Source: an uncultured Bacteroidota bacterium
Lineage (GTDB): Bacteria > Bacteroidota > Bacteroidia > Bacteroidales > F082
DNA: 32,540 nt
Direction: 5' to 3'
Assembly (NCBI GenBank): GCA_937912115.1
Contig: CALDOI010000230.1
Span: forward strand, 1-32,540
Position 1 is the first letter of the stretch, and each line of letters begins with the position of its first letter. The position numbers and the translations under genes were made by a program. Below the pieces are notes generated by a model. It was not told the DNA's origin and searched no databases. It saw nothing but the letters and a program-made list of their open reading frames with translations. Positions 1 through 10,100 of this stretch are shown here, one piece after another.

Positions 1-1
1 G

Positions 2-1393
2 AATACTCAATCTGCTGCTGCAAAAATTACTGAAGATCAAACAACAGATGTAATATTGGAACATTATATTGCTGATGGAGAAGCATATACCAGAGATATT
101 ATTACCACTGGCACAAGTCCAATTAAAGTAACGGTTGTATGGACCGATCCTGCAGGAACACCTGTGGCAGCATCCCTTGACCCATCTGATGCAATGTTAG
201 TTAATGATTTGGACTTAAGAATCACTCAGGCTTCAAATACATATTACCCATGGAAACTAGATAAAGATAACCCATCAAATGCGGCAACCCAAACAACTGA
301 AAATAATGTGGACAATGTTGAAGAGGTTTATATTGCATCGCCAACGACAGCTACCACATATACAATTACTGTTGATCACGATGGTAGTCTAAGCGGTGGT
401 GGACAGGCTTTTTCAATGATAATAAGTGGTGATGTCGATAATTCAGTTGCTCCTGAGGCGGAGTTTTTTGCGTTAGACCTTTCTCCAGCAATAAATACTA
501 CCGTTGAATTTCGAGATGCTTCAGCAAACATACCTACATCCTGGACTTGGAGCTTTTACCCTTCAACCATTACATTCAAAAACAGCACAAGTTATTCATC
601 GCAAAATCCAGAAGTTGATTTTGATGTTGCAGGTAATTATGAAGTTACGCTTATTGCAACTAATTCAAATGGTAGTGATTCCAAAACTAAAATTGCCTAT
701 ATTGTAGCTGGTGTGGCGCCAACCAATTATCCCGTAGCTTACACTACAAACTTATACGGATATATTACAAGAGTCCAGATTGGAACAATAGATAAGTCTT
801 CAACATGGACAAATATTGGAGGAGCGGATCCTGATGATAAATATTATGAAGACTGGACAGTAAATTCAACAGATGTCACTGTAGGACAATCCTATAGTAT
901 TACAATCACTAATGATTTGGCAGATCCCAATTTAGATCTGGGTATTTGGGTTGATCTTAATCGAGATGGTGACTTTTCTGATTCCGGGGAACAACTACTT
1001 TGTGATATTGATGGAGGTAGTTCAGGAACACATAGTATAAGTATTCCAGAGTATTCAGCCGTTGGCAGCACAAGAATACGAATTATAACAAAATATTACC
1101 TGTCAACTTGTACTTCTGAAGGTGCTATTGCAAACGGTGAAGTTGAAGACTATACTCTAAATATACAACCAGCAGGCACAACGTGGAATGGAACTAATAC
1201 AAATTGGGATGATGCTTCTAATTGGCCCAATGGAATAATCCCAAACTTATCATATCATGTTACAATTCCTACAACTCCGGCAAATGGGAATTTCCCAACA
1301 ATACAATCTGGCACTAATGCAAAATGCTATAGCCTAACACTTGATACGAACGCAACGTTAACTGTAAATGGTAATTTGGAAATAGAAAATTAA
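2..1393 (+). CDS. Secreted subtilase-type protein, C-terminal part (5' end outside window)
   Basis: The reading frame is open from base 2, so the N-terminus and any catalytic domain lie outside the window; a TTG at 56 is an internal Leu codon. About 463 codons remain. Roughly codons 20-140 (TSPIKVTVVWTDPAGTP, MLVNDLDLRI, later AFSMIISG) look like the jelly-roll domain that follows the catalytic domain in KP-43-like S8 peptidases. Next come a PKD-like domain (TSWTWSF...GNYEVTLIATNSNG) and a GEVED domain ending GEVEDYTLNI. The last ~75 residues (WNGTNTNWDDASNWPNG) resemble a beta repeat found in Bacteroidetes surface proteins. The protein then stops without a T9SS sorting domain, which is unusual for this architecture. 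The subtilase assignment is inferred from the domain order, since no catalytic residues are visible. A hairpin terminator follows. Confidence 0.8.
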   Translation, partial: NTQSAAAKITEDQTTDVILEHYIADGEAYTRDIITTGTSPIKVTVVWTDPAGTPVAASLDPSDAMLVNDLDLRITQASNTYYPWKLDKDNPSNAATQTTENNVDNVEEVYIASPTTATTYTITVDHDGSLSGGGQAFSMIISGDVDNSVAPEAEFFALDLSPAINTTVEFRDASANIPTSWTWSFYPSTITFKNSTSYSSQNPEVDFDVAGNYEVTLIATNSNGSDSKTKIAYIVAGVAPTNYPVAYTTNLYGYITRVQIGTIDKSSTWTNIGGADPDDKYYEDWTVNSTDVTVGQSYSITITNDLADPNLDLGIWVDLNRDGDFSDSGEQLLCDIDGGSSGTHSISIPEYSAVGSTRIRIITKYYLSTCTSEGAIANGEVEDYTLNIQPAGTTWNGTNTNWDDASNWPNGIIPNLSYHVTIPTTPANGNFPTIQSGTNAKCYSLTLDTNATLTVNGNLEIEN

Positions 1394-1426
1394 AAATAAA
1401 CCAAAAGGTAGGATTTTTGGTCTTTG

Positions 1427-1460
1427 GCGGTTATCGGAATTTTCTGGTAACCGCTTTTTT
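1427..1460 (+). terminator. Rho-independent terminator after the subtilase tail
   Basis: A perfect 7-bp stem, GCGGTTA (1427-1433) with TAACCGC (1448-1454), has a 14-base loop and is followed at once by six Ts (1455-1460). It lies 34 bases after the stop codon at 1393 and before the next gene at 1535. Confidence 0.8.
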
Positions 1461-1534
1461 AACACTTCATAATAATATATTTTTTTCTGGCACGCATTTT
1501 GGATTTTCATGGTTTGAACCAATACAAACCCATC

Positions 1535-2641
1535 ATGAAAAAAATCCAAATAGCCCTATTCTGTTTTGCGATTCTACCTCTGTTTTCTTTTCAAGTAGAA
1601 GAAAGACCCTCAATTAAAGTTGCACTTATTCTGGATACAAGCAATAGTATGGATGGACTAATTGATCAGGCTAAATCACAGCTTTGGAGTGTTGTAAACG
1701 AGCTTTCATCGGCAAGATGTGATGAAAAAACACCTGATCTTGAAATTGCACTTTATGAATATGGAAACGATCGTCTTTCGATGCGTGAGGGATATATTCG
1801 ATTAGTTACGCCTTTCACAAACGATTTGGATCTGATTTCTGAAAAACTATTTGCTTTACGAACAGATGGAGGAAGTGAATACTGTGGTAAGGTTATCGAA
1901 ACATCTTTAAAACAGCTCGACTGGGAAGATTATCCAAATGATCTTAAACTTATTTTTATTGCAGGAAACGAACCTTTTGATCAGGGAAATGTTAGCTATA
2001 GAGAAGTTTGTAAAACTGCTAGTAATAAAGACATTACTGTAAACACTATTTTCTGTGGCAACTTCAATGAAGGTGTGCAAACTCATTGGAAAGATGGAGC
2101 CTATATTGGAGGAGGCGATTATATGAATATCGATCAGGATTGCCAATACGTGCACATTAAGTCGCCTTATGATGTTAGGTTGCTTAAGCTAAACGAAGAA
2201 TTGAATAGTACATATGTAGGTTATGGAGCAAAAGGCACCTTGTATTGTATTAGGCAGACCGAACAGGATGCTAATGCATATAGTATGAATCAGGGAGCAG
2301 CCCTTAAAAGAGCTGAAGCAAAAAGTAGTTCTGTATATAATAATTCCGAATGGGATTTAATTGATGCTTGTGCTGAAGAATCTTTTGAGTTGGAATCAAT
2401 TTCTGAGGAAGACCTACCTGCAGAAATGAAGGGTATGACCAATGATGAAAAAACTGCATATATTTCCGAGAAACAAAAAGAAAGGCAATCCATTCAAAAG
2501 GAGATTGCTGAATTGACAATAAAGCGTGAGAAATTTGTTGCTGAAAAACAAGGCGAGGAAAATAATAATATGCTTGATAAAGTTATTATTCAGGCCGTTA
2601 AAAAGCAAGCGATTAGTAAAAAATTTGTGTTTGTAAATTAA
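1535..2641 (+). CDS. Exported von Willebrand factor A (VWA) domain protein
   Basis: The ATG at 1535 is preferred over the upstream TTG at 1499 because it opens directly into a signal peptide (MKKIQIALFCFAILPLFSFQ). The mature part begins with a VWA domain: strand VALILDTSNSM carries the MIDAS DxSxS motif (D-T-S-N-S), and RTDGGSEYCG may give the threonine loop. The usual third MIDAS segment (TDG) reads IAGNEPFDQG, so metal binding may be altered. The C-terminal third (about residues 260-350) is charged and probably helical (EKTAYISEKQKERQSIQ...), perhaps a coiled coil. Length is 368 aa. It has its own terminator upstream and meets the LutA-like gene tail to tail with a 4-base overlap (2638-2641). 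Role unknown; probably periplasmic or surface protein binding. Confidence 0.8.
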   Translation: MKKIQIALFCFAILPLFSFQVEERPSIKVALILDTSNSMDGLIDQAKSQLWSVVNELSSARCDEKTPDLEIALYEYGNDRLSMREGYIRLVTPFTNDLDLISEKLFALRTDGGSEYCGKVIETSLKQLDWEDYPNDLKLIFIAGNEPFDQGNVSYREVCKTASNKDITVNTIFCGNFNEGVQTHWKDGAYIGGGDYMNIDQDCQYVHIKSPYDVRLLKLNEELNSTYVGYGAKGTLYCIRQTEQDANAYSMNQGAALKRAEAKSSSVYNNSEWDLIDACAEESFELESISEEDLPAEMKGMTNDEKTAYISEKQKERQSIQKEIAELTIKREKFVAEKQGEENNNMLDKVIIQAVKKQAISKKFVFVN

Positions 2642-3369
2642 AGGCCGGCAGCCAGCACATCAACAATATGTGCTACTTTAAGTGGAAGGTTGTGCTTTTT
2701 TATATATCCATATTGATGCATCAAACATGAGCTATCGGTAGAAACTATGTATTCGGCTCCGGTATCAATAGCACTATGAACTTTCTGCTCTGCCATCGCT
2801 GTAGATATTGGTTCAAACTTTATTGAGAATGTTCCTCCAAATCCACAGCATTCATGTGTGTTTTCCATCTCAACGAGTTCAAGTCCTTTAACATTTCGAA
2901 GTAGTTTTCGTGGCTCGTCCCCAAGTTTATATTCTCGTAAAGCGGCACATGAATCATGGAAAGTTACCTTGTGTTCAAAAACAGATCCAAAATCGGTGAC
3001 CTTGGCAATATTTACTAAAAAGTCGGTTATTTCGAACATTGATCGCTGAAGCTGTTTATATTCATTATGATAAGCACCATTATAAAACAACTCATTATAA
3101 CCATTACGTACATATCCTGCACACGATGCAGAAGGGCCAACAATCATTCTACCATTGTCGAAATCTTTTATAAATTTCTCGCCAAGTTTTTTTGCCTCAT
3201 CCCAAAAGCCACTATTAAAAGCCATTTGTCCGCAACATGTTTGATTTGTGTTATAATGGACTTTCACTCCTGCTTTCTCTAATATCTTAATCATATTAAA
3301 GCCAGTTTCTGGATAAACCTGGTCAATAAAACAAGGAATAAATAAGTCTACTTCCAATGGCTTTGTCAT
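2638..3369 (-). CDS. LutA/LldE-type (Fe-S) oxidoreductase, CCG domains
   Basis: The 243 aa, close to the usual ~240 aa of LutA, carry two cysteine-rich CCG domains: FIPCFIDQVYPETGFN...TCCGQMAFNSG near the N-terminus and HDSCAALREY...ECCGFGGTFS near residues 150-200. LutA is one of three proteins (LutA, LutB, LutC) that oxidise L-lactate to pyruvate, using cysteine-ligated Fe-S clusters in the cytoplasm. No lutB or lutC gene is visible on either side, so the partners are elsewhere or the protein serves another electron-transfer role; the family also resembles the CCG part of HdrB and GlpC. It lies 25 bases downstream of aroA on the same strand and may be read with it or from the promoter-like site at 3409-3437. 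Confidence 0.85.
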   Translation of the reverse strand: MTKPLEVDLFIPCFIDQVYPETGFNMIKILEKAGVKVHYNTNQTCCGQMAFNSGFWDEAKKLGEKFIKDFDNGRMIVGPSASCAGYVRNGYNELFYNGAYHNEYKQLQRSMFEITDFLVNIAKVTDFGSVFEHKVTFHDSCAALREYKLGDEPRKLLRNVKGLELVEMENTHECCGFGGTFSIKFEPISTAMAEQKVHSAIDTGAEYIVSTDSSCLMHQYGYIKKHNLPLKVAHIVDVLAAGL

Positions 3370-3394
3370 TGCTATTTTTTGTTTATATGATTTT

Positions 3395-4636
3395 CTACTT
3401 TATTGATGCAAAATTAAGTTTTTTAAAGTCATCCCAAAATTCAGGGTATGATTTATTTACAACTTCAGGATTGCGAATCTCAATTTTATCATACTTAAGT
3501 ACTAATGGAGCAAGACACATGGCAATTCGATGATCTTGATGTGTATCGAAAACCAGCTTGTTATGTGCAATCTCAACAACTGATAAGGAATATGAATTGT
3601 CGTTTCTCTTAATAATGGCACCTATTTTTAATAGCTCAGTAGTTAACGATTCAATACGGTTTGATTCTTTATAAGCAAGATGGTTAATATTAATAAACTT
3701 AGAATTAACACCTAGGGCAGCGCAGGTAGCCATAACTGATGGAACAATATCAGGGCATCCCTCAAAATCATAAACAAACTCTTCAACAATATTTGTCGAT
3801 TTGGATATTCTGATGCCATCTTTAGTAAATGTGGTAATAACTCCCAGTTGGTTAAACACATCCGGAAGAACCTTGTCTCCTTGAATACTGTTTTTTTGCA
3901 ATCCGGGTATAAATATATTACCAGTTTCTGACAAGGCAACCACTTCATACCAGTATGATGCCGAACTCCAGTCGGGTTCAATAACACTGTCGCAGAAATT
4001 GTATACACAGTGTTTTATTGCAACACTTTTCTTATTCAAACTAACATTTGCCCCGTAGGTACTCATTAACTTCTTTGTCATTTCAATGTATGGAAATGAA
4101 ACCGGATGGCCACTAAAATTCAGCATCAAGCCTTCCTCAAGATACGGACCTATCATCATTAAGGCACTAACATACTGACTGCTTTTTGTTACATCAATAT
4201 CAACCTCTCCACCTCTAATATCTTTACCTATAATTCGAATGGGAAGAAAACCGATAGCCTCAGTATAAGTTATATCAGCACCAAGCAATCGTAAAGCATC
4301 AACCAGTCCAACCATTGGTCGTTGTTTCATTCTACTATTTCCCGTAAGTAACCATAAACCATCTCTAAAGGCTAATAGTACTGTTAAGAATCGGGCTACT
4401 GTTCCGGCATTTTTTACATCCACAACCATAGGAATTCCTGATATTTCACAGCTGTTAATCATGTTTAGGTGGAATGTCAGGTTATTTGTATCGTCTGAAG
4501 AGGAAAGATTTTCAATATTATTGTTGCTATTTGATAATTCTCTAATTATCAATATCCTATTACTGATACTTTTTGACCCCTGAATGGAGATAGTGCCAGA
4601 TAGATTGCTGGATTTATTTTTTAAATGTAAACTCAA
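3395..4636 (-). CDS. aroA: 3-phosphoshikimate 1-carboxyvinyltransferase (EPSP synthase)
   Basis: Sixth step of the shikimate pathway: joins shikimate 3-phosphate and phosphoenolpyruvate to give EPSP in the cytoplasm. The 413 aa hold the expected blocks in order: GSKSISNR (substrate-binding Lys/Ser/Arg), NAGTVARF, SRMKQRPMVGLVDALRLLGA, KSSQYVSALMM, PDWSSASYW, CPDIVPSVMA (catalytic Asp), KESNRIESL (Lys-Glu and Arg), QDHRIAMCLAPL and NKSYPEFW (Lys). All the active-site residues I can place are kept. The start is a TTG directly after the aroB stop (TAATTG), which suggests translational coupling; no ATG gives a better N-terminus. Compared with E. coli AroA, the stretch between the SNR motif and NAGT is short, as in other Bacteroidetes. 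Confidence 0.96.
   Translation of the reverse strand: MSLHLKNKSSNLSGTISIQGSKSISNRILIIRELSNSNNNIENLSSSDDTNNLTFHLNMINSCEISGIPMVVDVKNAGTVARFLTVLLAFRDGLWLLTGNSRMKQRPMVGLVDALRLLGADITYTEAIGFLPIRIIGKDIRGGEVDIDVTKSSQYVSALMMIGPYLEEGLMLNFSGHPVSFPYIEMTKKLMSTYGANVSLNKKSVAIKHCVYNFCDSVIEPDWSSASYWYEVVALSETGNIFIPGLQKNSIQGDKVLPDVFNQLGVITTFTKDGIRISKSTNIVEEFVYDFEGCPDIVPSVMATCAALGVNSKFININHLAYKESNRIESLTTELLKIGAIIKRNDNSYSLSVVEIAHNKLVFDTHQDHRIAMCLAPLVLKYDKIEIRNPEVVNKSYPEFWDDFKKLNFASIK
3409..3437 (-). promoter_or_regulatory. Candidate Bacteroidetes-type promoter for the LutA-like gene
   Basis: On the minus strand, TTG (3435-3437) is followed after 18 bases by TAATTTTG (3409-3416), matching the TTG-N19-TAnnTTTG pattern of the Bacteroidetes housekeeping sigma factor. 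It lies inside the last codons of aroA and about 40 bases before the start at 3369. In AT-rich DNA a chance match is possible. Confidence 0.35.
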
Positions 4637-5716
4637 TTAATCACATTTTTTTTGGTCAATATAAAATTCAAGACTTTTAATAATAATATCGGTCTCAACT
4701 TCAACTTCATGAACGGCTTTTCCGATTTTTCGAAGCAGACTGAAATTTTGTTTGTTATTTCTCACTTTTTTATCTTGCTCCATGAGTTGCATTATCCTTG
4801 GGATCTCATCCTTAGTAAAGTTGAATCTATCAAAGTTACTATCTATCATTTTCACAATACAATCCATATGGATGCATTCCATACCAAATATTTTGGATGA
4901 TAGCCAGGATTCACAAATCATTCCTGCTGCAATTGCCATTCCATGAGTTACGGGATGCCCTGATTTTAAGTAGTATGATTCCAAAGCATGCCCGATAGTA
5001 TGCCCGAAATTCAGATTTTTTCTAATTCCTTTTTCGAGTGCATCAAATCGAACAATATCTATTTTATCTTTTGCTGCCTTTATTATTACCGTATCCCAAT
5101 CACCAACATCATTATAGTTTTTCCCTTCTAACTTTTGCCAAAGTTCTCGATCCATAATTAGGCCATATTTAATAACTTCGGCAAACCCCGACTGCCAATG
5201 CAGTTTTTCGAGTGTCTTCAAAAATATTGGATCGATGATTACACAGGTAGGGTTAATAAATAAGCCAACCTGATTTTTAAATTTCCCAAAATCAATACCG
5301 GTTTTTCCTCCTATAGCAGCATCAACCATACCTAATAGTGTAGTAGGGAAATTTATAAATTGCACCCCTCTTTTAAAAGTTGCTGCCGCCATTCCTGCAA
5401 TATCAGTAAGAACTCCACCTCCCAGATTAACTATTAAATCATCACGCCCAACGTTTAATCGTGTAAGCTCATTCCAAATATAAATAAGCTGATGTATTGA
5501 CTTATTCTCTTCACCACTAATTATAGTAATAACTCCGTCAATTACAAGTGAAGGTAATTTTTGCTTAAAAACTGGCAAGCAATGTTTTTCAACATTTTCA
5601 TCGGTAATAACAATTATACGGTTAAAATCTCTGAATTTAGTGGCTGATTTTTCGATAGCATCATTGCCGATTATATACGAAACTGGTTCTGTTTCAATTA
5701 ATAAAGGATTATTCAT
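4637..5716 (-). CDS. aroB: 3-dehydroquinate synthase
   Basis: Second shikimate-pathway step: DAHP to 3-dehydroquinate, with NAD+ and a divalent metal. The 359 aa match the usual length. Visible motifs are SGEENKS, the glycine-rich nucleotide site VNLGGGVLTDIAGMAAATFKRG, FPTTLLGMVDAAIGGKTGID, NPTCVIIDP, and the metal ligands Glu in GFAEVIKYG and the two His in NFGHTIGHALE and VTHGMAIAAG. It starts at an ATG and abuts aroA with no gap, so aroB-aroA form a two-gene unit. A TATAATTTG-like box lies about 35 bases upstream on the minus strand, with spacing one base off the TAnnTTTG consensus. Confidence 0.96.
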   Translation of the reverse strand: MNNPLLIETEPVSYIIGNDAIEKSATKFRDFNRIIVITDENVEKHCLPVFKQKLPSLVIDGVITIISGEENKSIHQLIYIWNELTRLNVGRDDLIVNLGGGVLTDIAGMAAATFKRGVQFINFPTTLLGMVDAAIGGKTGIDFGKFKNQVGLFINPTCVIIDPIFLKTLEKLHWQSGFAEVIKYGLIMDRELWQKLEGKNYNDVGDWDTVIIKAAKDKIDIVRFDALEKGIRKNLNFGHTIGHALESYYLKSGHPVTHGMAIAAGMICESWLSSKIFGMECIHMDCIVKMIDSNFDRFNFTKDEIPRIMQLMEQDKKVRNNKQNFSLLRKIGKAVHEVEVETDIIIKSLEFYIDQKKCD

Positions 5717-5770
5717 AATCTATCAAAATTTTTTACTAAAAAAGCGACCAAATTATAGTGAATCAAAGCT

Positions 5771-6148
5771 TTAATATTTTGTAATTATATCTCTCCCAAA
5801 TGGGGTTAGCGCTAATCCTGCTAATTTGAAATGTTGATTTGCCCATGGTATTCCAATAATTGTTATGAATAGAAGTATCCCAAAAAAGATATGGGTAAGC
5901 ATTATCCAAAAGCCACCTACGAAAAACCAAAGTATATTCATAAAAGTACTTAAGCAGCCGGATGGTTTTTGTGATTGCATTACCTCACTTCCGAATGGCC
6001 AAATTGCTAATATTCCTAATTTAATTGTTTGTATACCAAAAGGTATTCCAATAATAGTTGCAAATAGTACTAAACTTGCTACAAAATATTCAAGAGCAAT
6101 GGCAAATCCTCCAAAAATTAACCATATCAAATTACCAAGAAATTTCAT
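5771..6148 (-). CDS. yccF: YccF family inner-membrane protein (two YccF repeats)
   Basis: A 125-aa hydrophobic protein with the duplicated YccF pattern: FLGNLIWLIFGGF...IGIPFGIQTIKLGILAIWPFG and MNILWFFVGGFW...IGIPWANQHFKLAGLALTPFG. Each half has hydrophobic segments followed by an amphipathic stretch, so about four membrane segments in all. The family is widespread and its biochemical role is not settled. It starts 17 bases after the TIGR01777 epimerase gene on the same strand, so the two are probably co-transcribed. Confidence 0.88.
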   Translation of the reverse strand: MKFLGNLIWLIFGGFAIALEYFVASLVLFATIIGIPFGIQTIKLGILAIWPFGSEVMQSQKPSGCLSTFMNILWFFVGGFWIMLTHIFFGILLFITIIGIPWANQHFKLAGLALTPFGRDIITKY

Positions 6149-6165
6149 CTTAAAAAAGTCTATTG

Positions 6166-7083
6166 TTAATGGTTATATATATTGGCTAAAGCATCATCAA
6201 TATTTTCGAAGTTAAATTTGAAACCTTCACTCTCCAGTTTACTGGGGATTACTTTTAATCCACTAAGTAGAAGCTCATTTCCCATTTTGCCCGTAAGCAA
6301 TCGAATAATAAAAGAAGGTGCTGGCATAAAAGAAGGTTTTTTTAGGGCTTTTCCAATAGATCGCGAAAACTCATCGTTTTGAACAGGATTAGGAGCTGTT
6401 AAATTATAGGGACCTGATGATTTGGTATTTTCTAATAAATGTTTTATTGCTCTAACTTCATCCTGAATATGAATCCACGAATTCCACTGTTTACCACTTC
6501 CAAATTTGCCACCAATATTATATTTAAACAGATTGGCGATTTTAGGTAATGCTCCTTCATTGGCATCCAATACAAGTCCTGTACGTATATATACAACTCG
6601 TGTAAGAGATTCAATCTGTTGTAAAGATTCTTCGTGACTTAAAGCAACTTTGGGCAAAAATCCTCTCTTCCCCAGTGGTGTTTCTTCAGTTACATCAATT
6701 GTATTTCTGGTAAATCCATAAATACCAATAGCGGAACCTTGAATTACAACTTCGGGTTTATTTTTTGCGCCAATAATAACTCTTGCAATAATGCTATCAA
6801 TGTCAAGACGGCTCTTTTTGATTTTTTCCATCTTGTTATTAGACCATCGCCCACCAACATTTTCACCAGCAAGATTTATAACTCCTTTAGCCCCATCCAT
6901 TAATTCCACTAGCTTTGTTATATCCCTGCTCCTTAATCTTTCAACGGTAACTTTATTATTAAATTGATTAGCAATGGTTCTTTTTCGCCTCGATATTACA
7001 ATAACATTGTAATTATTCTGAAGTTCTTTAACAAGATGTTTTCCAATAAAACCACTACCACCAAAAATAATTATCTTATCCAT
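6166..7083 (-). CDS. TIGR01777 family NAD(P)-binding epimerase (YfcH-like)
   Basis: A short-chain-dehydrogenase-type protein of about 305 aa. The N-terminal Rossmann motif is IIIFGGSGFIGKHLV, followed by INLAGENVGGRWSNNK (typical of the YfcH/SulA-like group), IQGSAIGIYG, VYIRTGLVLDANEGALPK and WIHIQDEVRAIKHLLE. The C-terminal part (KPSFMPAPSFIIRLLTGKMGNELLLSGLKV) matches the DUF1731 tail of this family. The ATG at 7083 puts the Rossmann strand right at the N-terminus; an in-frame ATG at 7101 adds six residues and cannot be ruled out. Substrate unknown. It is divergent from the C25 peptidase gene. Confidence 0.9.
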   Translation of the reverse strand: MDKIIIFGGSGFIGKHLVKELQNNYNVIVISRRKRTIANQFNNKVTVERLRSRDITKLVELMDGAKGVINLAGENVGGRWSNNKMEKIKKSRLDIDSIIARVIIGAKNKPEVVIQGSAIGIYGFTRNTIDVTEETPLGKRGFLPKVALSHEESLQQIESLTRVVYIRTGLVLDANEGALPKIANLFKYNIGGKFGSGKQWNSWIHIQDEVRAIKHLLENTKSSGPYNLTAPNPVQNDEFSRSIGKALKKPSFMPAPSFIIRLLTGKMGNELLLSGLKVIPSKLESEGFKFNFENIDDALANIYNH

Positions 7084-7163
7084 TTTTATAGGGTTTTTCA
7101 TTGGTAAAAATAATATTTATTTTTATATGCATACATGCTAAACTTTTTGTTGTCATGAATATG

Positions 7164-7171
7164 TATCTTTG
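7164..7171 (+). promoter_or_regulatory. Candidate -7 box for the C25 peptidase gene
   Basis: TATCTTTG fits TAnnTTTG and lies 21 bases before the ATG at 7193, giving a leader of about 15 bases. TTG triplets lie 11 and 14 bases upstream, closer than the usual ~19. Confidence 0.4.
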
Positions 7172-7192
7172 ATAATTCTTAATTTTACTATA

Positions 7193-10100
7193 ATGAAGAA
7201 GCTTAATTTGGTTATTATTTTTGTGATGGCAGCGTCCTTTATGTTTGGAGGAATCATTAGAAAAACCTATAGAATTTCATCGCCTCAAATTAATTATCGA
7301 AATGAATTTAGTTCCATTACATTTGATAATGCAATGCTAACAGGGCAGGCAGGATGTCCTGCTTTACCATATTTTGCTGTTAATATTCTTCTTCCACCTG
7401 GTGAGGTAGCAACTTCAATAAAGTTCGTTGGTAGTAATGAAATTGATATTGTTGGTAAGTTAACATTATTTCCTTATCAGACTTCAAAACCATTGTCTGA
7501 TCCGTTCGCGTCTGAATTACAGTACAATACGGATGTATATAATTCAAAAAGGAATTATCCTGTTGTGCAAACTGGAGGCCTTTCAACTGAATATTTACAT
7601 GGTCATAGCATTGCGATATCAACATTTACACCTTTAATTTATATTCCATCCGAAAATAAAGTTTCATATTATCAAACAGTTGAAGTTATTATTGAAACAA
7701 GTGTTAGTGAAAAAGCTTCCAACGCATTGGATAACTTGTCCACATCATCAAAGTCGGGAAAAAAAATATTAGGACTTGTTCATAATCCGGAAAACATTAA
7801 TCTGTATCTACCTGCCAGAAACAGAACCGGTGATAGTTACAAGTTATTGATTATTACACCTAACCAATATGTTAATTCGTTTGCATCATTGCAAAATGTT
7901 TATTTAAGCAGAGGTATTGATAGCCAGGTGGCAACTACTGAGGACATAGCTAATAATAGTTCAGGTCAGGATTTACAGGAAAAAATAAGAAATTATATAA
8001 TTCAGGAATATCAGGATAGTGACATAGAATATGTGCTATTGGGAGGTGATGTGGAATATATACCACACAGGGGTTTTTACTGTTATGTGCAATCGGGTAA
8101 CGGTTATACTAGTAATGATATACCGGCCGATTTGTATTATTCGGCACTGGACGGGAATTGGAATGATGATGGAGACAACAAATGGGGAGAACCAGATGAA
8201 GATGATTTACTTCCGGAAATTGCAATTGCCAGATTTCCTTTTAGTAACGAGCAGGAACTTGCAAGAATGATACATAAAAGTGTTAGCTATCAGAATAATC
8301 CGGTACTTGGTGAGCTTACAAATGCTTTGCTGGCCGGTGAAAATCTATATATGAATCCCGATACATGGGGGAGGGATTATCTTGATCTAATTATTGGTGA
8401 ACATAGCGACAATGGTTACACTACCATAGGTATACCTGAAACTTATCCCATCGATTCACTTTACGAACATGATGGTCCTTGGGACGGAACTGCATTAATG
8501 AATGAAATAAACGAAGGAAAACAGTTTGTTCATCATGTGGGTCATGCAAATACCTCATACGTTGCTCATCTTAACACATCTGATATAACAAATGCTAATT
8601 TTTATGGAGCCAATGGGATTGATCATAATTACACCTTATTTCAAACACATGGTTGCGATTGCGGATCATTTGATAATAGTGATTGTATAATGGAGAAGAT
8701 GGTCACTATCGATAATTTTGCAGTAAGTGTTATTGGAAATTCTCGTTATGGTTGGTTTAACGAAGGGCAAACTGAAGGACCGTCAGCACATCTTCACCGT
8801 GAAATGGTTGATGCCATGTATAATGAACAAATGAATCATCTGGGATCTGCTTTTGTTGAATGTAAACTTCAAACTGCATCATGGGTTGAAGCACCCGGAC
8901 AGTACGAAGAAGGGGCATTGAGATGGAATTTTTATGATATAAATATACTGGGTGACCCTGCATTAAGTGTATGGACAGCAGAACCAATAACTATAGCTGT
9001 AGACTATGAAGAGGAAATAGAACTAGGTACAAGTACTACAGAAGTAATGGTTACAAGTGGTGGAATTCCAATGGAAAATTTCACATGCTCGATTGTAAAA
9101 GATGGAGTACTTCTAGCCACGGAAGAAACCGACGTAGTAGGTAACGCAATCTTAAACTTTGATCCTGTTGTGAGCGAAGTTGGCCAGGCATTTTTGATTG
9201 TTGTTGGCTATAATTGCTTACCCGATACAAGTATAATTACTTTTATTGCATCCAGCGAAGCATACGTAGTTTATAATAGCCATACAGTATTTGACCCTAC
9301 CGGCAACAATAATGGAATATGTGATTATGGAGAAACAATATTACTTGATTTAGCAGTTTATAATGTGGGAGCAACTACTGCTATGAATGTTATTTCTACT
9401 CTAATTGTGGATGATATTTATATTACAATTTCTGATAATAATGAGCAGTATGGAAATATTGCACCAGGTGATACAACAATGGCGGAGGGGGCATTTACTT
9501 TTGAGATATCACCAATAATACCTGATCAGCGTGTAATTACATTTACTCTTATCTGCGAAAGTGAAGGTCAAACATGGGAGTCAGAATTTGAAATTATAGT
9601 GTGTGCTCCAATTCCAAATATAGGTAATTTGTTAGTTGATGATGTTAGCGGAGGAAATGGAAATGGCAAGCTTGATCCAGGCGAAACAGCTAAGTTGTTT
9701 ATTGACCTAACTAATTCTGGTCAAAGCGATTGTGGAGGATCGATTGTTGGGCTATCAACTACTAATCCTTATTTATCGATCAGTCCCGAATCTGTAGATA
9801 TTGATACATTAGTTACCGGGGAATCAACTTCAGTAGAGTTTAACGTTGTGCTTGATGAGGCAATACCATATGGTACAGTAGTGACTTTTACCTGTGATTT
9901 AAATATGTGTGAATATCTTGATAATAAAATTTTCTACAATACAATTGGATTGTTTATCGAGGATTTTGAAACCGGCGACTTTACAGCCTTTGATTGGCAG
10001 TTGGAAGGAGACAATGGTTGGGTTATTAGTAACAATAATCCATATAACGGGGTGTTTTGTTCCAAATCGGGAGGAATAAATGATAATGAAGAATCGCATC

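Noticed and set aside
1499-1534. TTG start giving a 12-residue longer VWA protein
   Set aside because: The ATG at 1535 opens directly into a signal peptide; the extension would bury it.
1619-2100. VWA protein as a complete integrin-type MIDAS protein
   Set aside because: The TDG segment is replaced by AGN, so a full metal site cannot be claimed.
2642-2652. GGCCGGCAGCC as another copy of the palindrome near purM
   Set aside because: It shares only a short GC core and is coding sequence of the LutA-like gene.
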